A stretch of DNA of 20,000 nucleotides from Takakia lepidozioides (Eukaryota > Streptophyta > Takakiopsida > Takakiales > Takakiaceae): NCBI GenBank assembly GCA_030704615.1, contig JAKLZA010000306.1, forward strand, positions 1-20,000, read 5' to 3'. Positions within the stretch are counted from its first letter, which is position 1, and each line of letters begins with the position of its first letter. This document shows positions 10,624 to 19,362 of the stretch, piece by piece. The notes beneath the pieces are model-generated. The model was not told the DNA's origin, ran no database searches, and was given only the letters and a program-made list of their open reading frames with translations. The position numbers and the translations under genes were made by a program.

Positions 10624-10834
10624 CTCCTGACAGTTTCTCCTGAGGGTGGATCCAGCAGTATTCTCGGTGCAGACAGGAACGTTCGCACTGACAAGTGCCA
10701 GGACTGCTGGTTAAAACGGTCAGACAACCAAGTTGTGCTCATCAAGACTGGCCGCAATTGTGTTGTTTCGGAACAATGCAACCCATTGAGGTTCCAGATT
10801 TCCCGTCACGAGTGATTCTGTCGATTGCTGGTGG

Positions 10835-12535
10835 ACGGAAATACGGCGCCGCATTTCCGTATTGCATCTTGGTCATGCAACAGAGCGACGGAAATGCGGC
10901 ACCGAGTTTCCGTCCGGGGGAAACCTTTATACTCTCCAGAACGGAAATGCGGTAACGCATTTCCATCCAGCAAGCACGGTATGTGAAGGTGGAACGGAAA
11001 TGCGGTACCGCATTTCCGTTCTGATTGAGATTTATGAACAACGGGAACAGAAATGCGGCACCGCATTTCCGTCCGAGTCGCACTTTTCGACATTCCAGAA
11101 CGGGAATGCGGCGCCGCATTTCCATTTTGTATCTGATGCATGGAGCTGAGGGATAGAAATGCTGCAGCACATTTCCGTCCTTAAAAGACATTCATACTCT
11201 CGAGAACGGAAATGCGGTACCGCATTTTCATTCAACAAGCACGGTATGTGAAGGTGGAACGGAAATGCGGTACCGCATTTCCGTTCTGATTGAGAATTAT
11301 GAACAACGGGAACAGAAATGCGGCACCGCATTTCCGTCAAAGTCGCACTTTTCGACATTCCATTAAGGAAATGCGGCGCCGCATTTCCATTTTGTATCTG
11401 ATGCCTGGAGCCGAGTAAGATTCCGACAGCTTCATACAGCGCAATTCGACCGGTTGAGACATTCACACTATCCAGAACGGAAATGCGGCACCGCATTTCC
11501 GTTCTGACTGAAAATCGTGAACTATCTGAACTGAAATGCGGCACCGTATTTCCATCCGAGTCGCACCTACCATCATTCCAGAACGGAAATGCGGCACCGC
11601 ATTTCCGTTCTGACTGAAAATCGTGAACCATCGGAACTGAAATTGCGGCATCGTATTTCCATCCGAGTCGCACCTACCATCATTCCAGAACGGAAATGCG
11701 GCACCGCATTTCCGTTCTGACTGAAAATCGTGAACCATCGGAACTGAAATGCGGCAGCGCATTTCCATCCGAGTCGCACCTCCCAACATTCCAGAACGAA
11801 TGTATTAGATTTAAAAGGGAAATGCGGCACCGCATTTCCGTTCTGATGAATATCCTGAAACATCGGAATTGAAATGCGGTACCGCATTTCCGTCGGAGTC
11901 CCACCATCCGACATTCCAAAACGGAATGCGGCACCGCATTTCCGTTTTGTATGTGAGGCATGGAGCTGTGGAACGAAAATGCGGGAACGCATTTCCGCCA
12001 GCGTCAGACGTTAATACTCTACAGAACGGAAATGCGGTACCGCATTTCCATTCTGACTGAAAATCGTGCGCAACGGGTACAGAAATGCGGCACCGCATTT
12101 CCGTTCGAGTCGCACCTTCCGACATTCTCGAACGGAAATGCGGCGCCGCATTTCCGTTTTGTATATTCGGCCTGGAGCTGTGCTACGGAAATGTGTTGCC
12201 GCATTTCCATCCATGTGAGACCTTCAACCTTCCAGACCGGAAATGCGACACCGCATTTCTGTCCAGGTGAGACTCTATACTTTCCGGAACGGAAATGTGG
12301 CACGGCATTTCCATTCATCAACTACGTATGTGAAGTGGGAACGGAAATGCGGCGCCGCATTTCCCTTCTGAATCTCATACATGGAGCTGTGGGACGGAAA
12401 TGCGGCACCGTATTTCCGTTCAACAACTAAGGTATGTGAAGGTGGAACGGAAATGCGGTGCCGCATTTTCTTCCACAAGTACGGATGTGTAGCTTCGTGA
12501 TGGTACTTAACGGAAATGCGGCGCCGCATTCGCAT
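10835..12535. repeat. Palindromic satellite array, about 31 units, 53-bp period
   Basis: The unit is a 22-bp palindrome (arm GGAAATGCGG, central dinucleotide CG, CA, TG or TA, complementary arm), often extended to 28 bp by flanking AAC/GTT-type bases, plus a 31-bp spacer. Core starts are 10837, 10890, 10943, 10996, 11049, 11102, 11155, 11208, 11261, 11314 and 11367 (all exactly 53 apart). After a 112-bp gap with one lost unit come 11479, 11532, 11585, 11638, 11692 and 11745. After a 73-bp step come 11818, 11870, 11923, 11975, 12028, 12081, 12134, 12187, 12239, 12291, 12343, 12396, 12449 and 12512. Spacers fall into about five families recurring in order. All long open frames here, on both strands, are artefacts of the repeat. 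Confidence 0.95.
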
Positions 12536-12560
12536 TCTCGCTCCAACTCATCAGACGCTG

Positions 12561-13126
12561 GGACGGAAATGCCTTGAAATGTGAACACGTGGAGCAACGG
12601 AATTGCTGCACATGTCGCACTCTATCTGACTGAAGGGGCATGAGGCGGCGCGGCCTGACCGTTGGATAATGATGTTTGATTTTCGGACGGCGGCGTACCC
12701 TCAACGATTCGAATTTCGTAATGACGCAAACTCCACGAGAGACACTTTCGTCCAACCTTTCGAACCCAAGTGGTGCATCACCGCCGTTTCATCTACTTTT
12801 GTCGTGTCTCCTCAGTCACCCTCTCGCGCCCTTTCCATCTGCACTCTTTGCCCCTTTTCCCTCTCTGTTCTTCTTATGCTCGAACCTAGAGGGGGGGAGT
12901 TCGTGCACCAGACAGGAGACCTCGTCGCAAGCTCCGGAATTATATACTTCGGACGTAGGCCAATGCCGAAGGGAGGAAGCAGATGCGTCTACAGGAGGAG
13001 ATTGCCATCTCCGAGCAGCAGGCCACTCAGGCAACCCAGCCACCAGTGAGAGCTCCATGCGATCGGGCTGCGCGCAGCTGATCGAGCACCGAACCCCCCA
13101 TTTTGCTTCTGTAATTCTTAGACTGA
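12561..13126. other. Interval without a convincing gene
   Basis: A degenerate last palindrome half (ACGGAAATGCC near 12562) marks the array edge. After it lie pyrimidine-rich stretches (about 12780-12880). At about 12970-13050 there is a short Gln/Glu-rich frame (QMRLQEEIAISEQQATQ) that might be a coiled-coil exon of the downstream gene. It is too short to call. Confidence 0.4.
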
Positions 13127-13753
13127 ATGCTAGGAGACTTGAATGCAGAACATGTTTGCATGCCTAACAGGAAAGGTGGACGTGCTGGAGGGATCGCAGG
13201 AATCCGAAGAGCCGCAGGAAGAGTCCGAGGAGCTAGCTGCAGCACGTACACCCACCCGATCCCCGAGCGCGGGTACTCCTGCCGGCCTAGCCCTCTGCGA
13301 TTCAAAGACGCGTCTTCGAAGGGCAAGTTCAAAGTCTCAGAGATCGACTCGCGTTCTTCGATCATGGAGAATCGCCAGCAGGGGTCGGGCCCTTCTCCAG
13401 CAAAGTCGAAGAAGAAGCAGCCCGTCCCTCTACTGGCTTCTGAACCGGCTCTAGGCCGATTCACCCCCCCCAACGCGAATGAAGCAGCAGGGTAAAGACA
13501 GATTCTATTGCAGCAGACACCTTCACCTGCAAGGATGAGGAAGCAGAAGGCAATCAGGGCGACGGCCGAACAATCTCCCGCAAAACCGCTTCCACGAGCT
13601 GAAGCTCAGTTCCTGGAGGATTTCCCGCCTGCAGATGTTGGGGCCGACTCTGCTGCAGCGAAGGCAATGGGATCGACCGTTGATCTCGATTTGGTACCGA
13701 GGAGGGTGCTGCCGCTGAACGTTCGCAGGCAGACCTCACCACCGATGAGCTAG
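13127..13753 (+). pseudogene. Possible 5' exons of the downstream gene (low-complexity, charged)
   Basis: Overlapping short frames encode Glu/Ser-rich (SQESEEPQEESEELAAA, about 13195-13245), Lys/Ser/Pro-rich (SGPSPAKSKKKQPVP, near 13390) and Ala/Pro-rich (about 13508-13750) segments. No frame is long. Composition is that of a disordered N-terminal region, and the meaningful frame appears to switch, as it does further downstream. I do not recognise a family. The interval could equally be non-coding. Confidence 0.25.
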
Positions 13754-14418
13754 CAGGCCCGGAGGAGGCTCTGCAATGGCAGAATTGCCCGCACACAGGC
13801 CCCAGAGTGCAGCTCCAGTTGAGGATGCTCCACCTGCTCAGCCACTACCGGCACCTACAGACATGTCTCCGGAGGATTTCAAAAGTGCAGCGATAAAATG
13901 TTGGAGGAGACACACAGTAGCATTGGCAGAGTTCTGGGCAGCAGGGTATTCCAGCGGACTCTTCGAATCCCACTCTGTCGCATGGTCTCCCTTCCCATCG
14001 TCAGGCAGGCCCTTCCCGGAGATGTGGATAAGCTCAAGTTCGCATTTCGAGAAGGGTACCGTCTGGATCGGCAGCGTTTTACGTTTCCATAGAGAATGAG
14101 GACGGCGAAACCCGTGGACCCACTGCCGATGAATTGTCAACGTGGGATAACCCACTGGCACACTCGCAACCACGAATTCGAGGCGACGCTGAAGGGTGAT
14201 CCCGACTTCGGCCATATGTCGGGAAATGTTCTTTGTGTGGGACGGGAATCACCGACTTCTCGCCTGTGGTGGAGTACATCAAGCAGAACCATGCAAGCAC
14301 ATGGCTGGCATTACATGGTGGAGTGTGTCATCCTCAAGGTGAAGGCGGCAGACTCCTCCCTCCTCAAGAATGCCATGGCGGACCTCAACTCGTAGATACT
14401 CATACCTCCCTAGCACTT

Positions 14419-14440
14419 CGAAATGCGGTGCCGCATTTCG
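14419..14440. repeat. Palindrome copy inside an intron (TG centre)
   Basis: The arms CGAAATGCGG and CCGCATTTCG flank a TG centre. It lies inside the phase-2 intron 14392-14499. Confidence 0.85.
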
Positions 14441-15605
14441 GTTTCCAATCTGGTTTGATTCCGTGCTTTCGTGGACTGACTGGAGAGTGTGCCTTGCAGG
14501 GTCACTGAGAATGCGTACGTGCATACCCACATGGCACATATGCTGTACAGGGTGAGGAAAACTGGTCTCACTGATCCGCAATGTTTGCGGAAATGCTGGA
14601 GCCCGAGCTCATTCAGAAAGCCGTTGCAAAAACAGCCGCATGGTATCGTCTCACTATGGATGGAATGGTGGAGGTGATTACGAAGTAAGTCGTGCTCCCA
14701 ATTTCCCTCTGCTCATCCTTCCCATTTCCAGTAATGTTTCCACATGAATCGAATGTAACGCTTCTGCATGTTTTTGTTGGCAGGCAAACATCAAGCTGGA
14801 TTGGCCCAATGCCAAACGCTTCTTCATGGAAAGTGAGGGGCAGGTCAAAAACGTTGCAGTCATTGACTGAGCACTTGAAGGAGCCGGTGTCAAGTCCAGA
14901 ACCAAATACAAGTCAAAGCTTGTGAAGCTGGTGCAATTGCAGATCCGGCACTTGGAAGGGACTTCATCCCCGAGATTGCAAACCTATTCTCGGGCCATGC
15001 AGCCGACCATGCAATTGGAAACTGCATCACCTCTCAACGGCATGTGTGGAGGCGAAAGAGAAGGTGAGGTTTCAATGCACTGAATTTCCTTCCTAGCAAT
15101 AGCCACTCTCTTCCACCACTGACATGGATCGGAAATGGCAGACACTGTGGCTGTCGATCTGGAATGCATCCGAGAGCATAATGACAATGTGGTCTTTTCC
15201 ACTGGAAGTTTCCCGACCCTGCAGTGGATGTGTGGCTCAACCGTATGACTTGGTGGTTCCAGGTAATTCAAGTACTTCCCCAGATTTGCTTTTCTGACAT
15301 GATTCCCTGAACTGCTACGTGACAATGCATGTGGGAATGGCAGGTAATGTCGAATGCAAAGGAGCAAGTCGTAATGCACACAAATCGTTCGGCTTGTACG
15401 TCAAATGGATGGAACATAGACATTGGAAGACTACGTGACACGTTTCAGATGTGCGTACAAGGACAACCTTTTCGCCGAGAGCTACAGACAGCAAGAAGGG
15501 AGCGTGGAGTTTACACTCAGAGGGAGCGGGAAAGCTGCAATGCGAATTTGTTTACAGGTGAAGCACAGCTGCCCTGTATGCGAATCCTGGTTACGAGGTT
15601 TTGTC

Positions 15606-15625
15606 GGAAATGCGGCACCGCATTC
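15606..15625. repeat. Palindrome copy inside an intron (CA centre)
   Basis: GGAAATGCGG is followed by a CA centre and a slightly damaged right arm (CCGCATTCG). It lies inside the phase-0 intron 15558-15700, the longest intron I could define in this gene. Confidence 0.8.
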
Positions 15626-16333
15626 GCATTTTATGTTTTTCGGTGGCACTCTGCCAGTAGGGTTGGTCCAAGTTTGCTCACGCATGCTGACTGCCTGCAG
15701 GTATATGAATACGTGCTCCTTCAGACAGGGGCCCTGGCTCAAGAGCCCCCTGTTTCTTCATGGGCTTGGACCGTGGCGGGCCCAAGCTGTGTCTACACAC
15801 CCAGATGCAGAAACAATGGCATCCCGCGCATCTCCTTGGATGCCCTGGTACCTGGACATGTCTGGCGGTAATTGTTGACGAGTCTGAGAAAGATCTGCAA
15901 CGCCTTGGCAGAAGAGAAGAGAAAGGAAAGACGTGTCCCTGCCTGGGCCAAAGTCGCAAAGGAATCTGCTGCTCTGGAAGAATCCAGAAAGGCAACTGAG
16001 ATGGCACAAAAGACGGTGGATGCAGCTGTGCAGGCCCAACCGAAGGGGTCCGAAGAAGGGACTCGCCAGCAAGGAGCAGCTGTTGTGACATCCCGCCAAA
16101 ACGAAGAAGCAGAAACAGCCTGTTCAGGAAGAGGGTGAGGAAGAGACTCCGATGGAGACTTTGCAACCAGCCCACCCCCCCACGCAGGCTGCCTCCCCTG
16201 TGCCCACCGTTGTCACGAGAGGCACGAGAACTGGCTCGGCAAAGAAGGCACTCTTCACCCCCCAGGGTGGCACCCTTTCAGCCGGTGGAAATGAAGAGGC
16301 CGAAAGGGCTCCCGAAACTGTAGTCCGTGTGTA

Positions 16334-18043
16334 ATGAGAGTTTCTTGGCGCTTTGGATGGACGGCAGCCAAGTTGGCATACATGAAGACCATGGAGGGTC
16401 TGAAGGGCATCGCACTGAAGAAGGCGACTGCCGAAGAGCCTTCCGACACCCCAGGATTTCAGAATATGGTCTCGTTCTTTGAGAGGGTTTGTGCAGACAA
16501 GGATTGTAAGGAGTGGCGGAAATGCCACCGAGTGGTCTTGCGATTGATCAACTTGGATATTCCTGACGGAGAGCCTGTGGAAGGACTGCAAGCTTTGCAT
16601 CTTTGCAGGTACTCGGAGGACTTTTGGAAGAAGGATTCGGGCTTGCCCGCATGGTGTTGGACGACAGAGGCTGTGTGGTTGTCCTGGCGAGCAGAGGAAA
16701 AAACACTCAGACAGGAATTGCGAAGTGGACCCGCAAGAGCGCCGTCCCGATTCTGAAAAAGAAGTGGACGTGCATCAACACACTGGGCCTTCGGTCGGAA
16801 GGGAAGAAGGTGATTACGACACTGGCACTCGTCCATTCATTTGCTTGGGTGCTTTCAAATGCGGTGCCGCATTCGGTTTCTAATCGTTTTCCCCCTGTGT
16901 ATGCAGACGAAGCAGTTCGATGCATACTGCTTTGTGAAGGAAAACTCCACCTTTGCTTTCCGGAAGGAGGGAGGAAAGGTTGACCCGAACTGCGACCCAC
17001 TCGATTACGACGTTCTGTTCAACAACGTTCCCAAGGAACTTCTCCCTCATAGCCTCACTTCAACGGAACCCCTGCGGTACTCACGGACTCGGAGCCCTGC
17101 CTTCATTCAGACAATTATGGAGACATGCACAGACGTGGAGGGCACAGTGCTGGACCTCATCTGTGGGACAGGTATGCAGAATCTTGATCTCTGCTGTTCT
17201 GCAAATTCTCGTTAGGATGTAGTTCGCAACATCTGAAGCGCCATGTGGTAATGTGTGGATGGCATTGTAACAGGTGCCTCAATGTGGGCTGGGCGGTTTT
17301 CCGACCGGCACCTCTTTGCCTACGAGGAGGATTCATCCGTGTGGGGATCCCATCTGGAGGGGCTGCAACGGAATGTGAAGGCTCCCGACAGAGCGGAAGT
17401 CTCCTCGGATTCGTCGGAGTCCGAGGAAGACACAGTGGACATTGATGCAGAGGAGAACCCGGAATACGAGTGAGTGCAAACATTGTAAGTTTGCAAAGCC
17501 TTCTGGGTCATTTATGTCAAAGGAATTTCCCGACTGTGGTTCTCATTAGTCTCGTTGATGATTGTCATGTGCAGGATTGCAGGGTCCGGGTCGAAACATG
17601 TAGGGCCTACACTTCCTGCCAGGAAGAATGTCCCGTTCTTTGCGAGGGCCGACTTCATGACGAGCCCGGTGAGGGACTACTCCCTTCCTAGTTATGCAGC
17701 TAAACTCGCAAATACAGCGATTAGAAGAAGTGAGAATCCCAGTAAAGTAGAGCAGATTTTGGAGAGGGCTAGGGAGGACAGAAGGATAAGGAAAGAGTTG
17801 GCAGCAGCTCAGACAGGTAGACGGGTACGAAAGTACATATGTGATTCAGCGGATGAGAGCGACGCAGACAGGGAGGAGGACGACCCAACGGAGGTGAGAT
17901 GGACAGTTCCGCAAGGGGAAGATGGGATTTTCGAAAGCCTGGCCAACGAGCAGTCCGCTGGAGATGAGAGAGGCACTGAGGGGGTGGAGGAGGAGCAGGA
18001 CAGTCTAGAACAGGATGAGGATTCCGATGATTTTCAAGATTAA
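16334..18043 (+). CDS. DNA methyltransferase-like C-terminal part, four exons, acidic tail
   Basis: The exons 16609-16809, 16907-17171, 17274-17469 and 17575-18043 join in matching phases (0/0, 1/1, 2/2) into 376 open codons. A protein-like frame from 16334 leads into the first exon through one apparent base loss in the T-run near 16620. The order resembles a beta-class N4/N6 DNA methylase. A possible, altered motif IV (LDIPDG, 16553-16570, where DPPY is usual) is followed by ARMVLDDRGCVVVLASRG. The SAM-binding motif I, VLDLICGTGAS at 17147 onward, has an acidic residue after it (FAYEED). The remainder has a Ser/Asp/Glu-rich stretch (EVSSDSSESEEDTVDID) and ends in a very acidic tail (EEEQDSLEQDEDSDDFQD). 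The enzyme assignment is inference from motif order; another Rossmann methyltransferase is possible. UGUAA motifs at 18065-18076 may serve 3'-end formation. Confidence 0.55.
16857..16874. repeat. Palindrome copy inside an intron (TG centre)
   Basis: AAATGCGG, TG and CCGCATT lie inside the 97-nt intron 16810-16906 (donor AAG|GTGATT, acceptor TATGCAG|ACG). This intron is well defined because both flanking exons are long and in phase 0. Confidence 0.85.
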
Positions 18044-18179
18044 TAGAATTTTAATGAAGTCTCTGTAAATGTAAATTCTCTTCCAGAGTATATAAAGAAA
18101 TTCTGCCCGACATTCGTGACCCTCTCCAGTGTGCATTCCAGCCACACAATCGCCCAAACCAGGACGCTCCCAAAATCAG

Positions 18180-18963
18180 AAATGGGCAGGGCATTTCCAA
18201 AATTTTGGCAACTCTAAGAACCTCTTTTGGAAATGCGGCACCGCATTTCCAAAACAGGGGAGGGACTAATTTTTCCATTTCAATGTTGGCATAGTAAAAA
18301 GTAATCTGAATTGGGAATGCGGTGCCGCATTTCCAAAATTTCCTTTGTCCACACGCCAGTTTTGGCCTCTCCCGCTCATTGCATGGATGCCACCACGCTT
18401 ACAGAGGTCGAACAAGGAGGTCGAACAGGAGGCCGACATGGCGGGATTGGAAATGCGGTGCCGCATTTCCATATTGGGGATGGTGGTTGTTCGAACTGCA
18501 GACCCATCAGCAAAAATTGGCACCGCATTCCATTGTAAAAAAAAAGTCGATGACGGACATGGAAATGCGGCGCCGCATTTCCAGAACGGACATCGCAATT
18601 TGTCAATTTGCAGACCCTCTCTCGGAAATGCGGTAACGCATTCCATCGCGCTGGTCGGAAATAGGTGCACTTTTCGAAGTGTTGGACGGAAATGCGGCAC
18701 CGCATTCCCTTGTCCAAAAAGAAGTTTCCATTGCCAAGCTGGAAATGCGTCGCCGCATTTGCAATGCCAACCTCGTTTTCTGATCAATTTATAGACCCGT
18801 GTTGGTATTTCGTGTACCTGGACGGAAATGATGCACCGCATTTTCTTGTCCCACATGGAAATGCGGTGCCGCATTTCGATGTCCGACATGGAAATGCCCG
18901 CATTTCGATCCCGACGGAAATCATTTCGATGCCGACATGGAAATGCGGTGCCGCATTTCAATG
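18180..18963. repeat. Second palindrome cluster, irregular spacing, with centre-deleted copies
   Basis: Copies of the palindrome start at 18229 (30-bp version with TTTT/AAAA outer arms, 18225-18254), 18313, 18449, 18561, 18624, 18688, 18741, 18824, 18857 and 18939. A half copy is at 18519-18534 and a very degenerate one at 18180-18197. Shortened forms at 18890-18907 (18 bp) and 18916-18928 (13 bp) lack the centre. Around 18850-18970 the unit is flanked by GACAT/ATGTC, forming a longer imperfect palindrome repeated every 30-50 bp. Spacing is otherwise 53-136 bp, so this cluster is not phased like the 10.8-12.5 kb array. Open frames across it are repeat artefacts. Confidence 0.9.
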
Positions 18964-19288
18964 TCCGACATGGCGTTACTCTGGTATATTCTTGACACAT
19001 GACTCACATACCGGTTACTCTGCTTTATTGACAGACAAATTGTAGAAATGAGACATCAAATTGTAAACAGTGGGCCAAATCCGAGAGTTATTCAACACAA
19101 TGAAAAACAGTTATACAGAGTGAGGTACATTCCAGGGCACACTCCAGGGCACATTTAAATTTCCCCCGTACAGGATCCTGGACCGATGAAGATTGGCTGC
19201 TGCATGAATGTAGCCGTTTCAGTTTCCTACCCTGCCATGCAAACTATGGGCAGTCACTGCCAGGTGGGCCGATAGCCACTGGACACGA
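18964..19288. other. Interval without recognisable gene
   Basis: The sequence is AT-richer and low in motifs. I see no ORF with protein features, no tRNA-like fold and no palindrome copy. Confidence 0.5.
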
Positions 19289-19352
19289 CGAAGTCCATCC
19301 CCTCTTCGATGTAAATGCGGCGCCGAATTTCCATCCGGGGGGATGGACTTCG
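19289..19352. repeat. 64-bp nested hairpin built around a palindrome copy
   Basis: Perfect 14-bp arms CGAAGTCCATCCCC (19289-19302) and GGGGATGGACTTCG (19339-19352) enclose a palindrome copy with a CG centre at 19311-19332. The segment between arm and core also pairs partly, so nearly the whole 64 bp can fold. It ends 10 bp from the stop codon of the minus-strand ORF, so it lies in that gene's 3' flank. Confidence 0.8.
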
Positions 19353-19362
19353 GTGGCAGATC

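Larger units (their letters stand above)
13776..16333 (+). pseudogene. Decayed multi-exon gene with a Cys/His finger (upstream part of the methyltransferase-like gene)
   Basis: Protein-like segments follow one another but switch frame repeatedly. Landmarks: SPEDFKSAAIKCW (about 13868); DVDKLKFAFREGYRLDRQR (about 14020); a finger C-x2-C-x17-H at 14227-14292 (CSLCGTGITDF, EYIKQNH); ENAYVHTHMAHMLYRV (about 14507); ANIKLDWPNAKRFFMESEG (from 14784) with an in-frame TGA at 14868; IPEIANLFSGHAADHAIG (about 14970); DPAVDVWLNRMTWWFQ ending 15262; LYVKWMEHRHW (about 15390); SVEFTLRGSGKAAMRICLQ ending 15557. GT-AG introns fit at 14392-14499 (phase 2/2), 15263-15343 (0/0) and 15558-15700 (0/0). Others at 14685-14783 and 15064-15141 fit only if nearby indels are assumed. 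At least ten single-base frame changes are needed, so this is a pseudogene or an error-rich assembly. I do not recognise the family. Confidence 0.6.

Noticed and set aside
6360-10860. Terminal inverted repeats of a MULE around the transposase gene
   Set aside because: Comparing the flanks by eye shows only the palindrome core in common, which is self-complementary and therefore not evidence of terminal inverted repeats.
10837-12533. CRISPR array (regular repeats with about 31-bp spacers)
   Set aside because: Spacers are not unique but fall into a few recurring families, repeats vary, the surroundings are eukaryotic (introns, chromovirus), and no cas genes are present. It is satellite DNA.
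10742-12535. Several ORFs of 80-213 codons on both strands
   Set aside because: They consist of translated palindrome units and exist in many frames on both strands, so they are not genes.
16506-16608. A 103-nt intron with donor GTAAGG and acceptor TTTGCAG
   Set aside because: The sites look acceptable, but the flanking phases do not match. A single base loss near 16620 keeps the protein-like frame continuous and fits the pattern of this locus.
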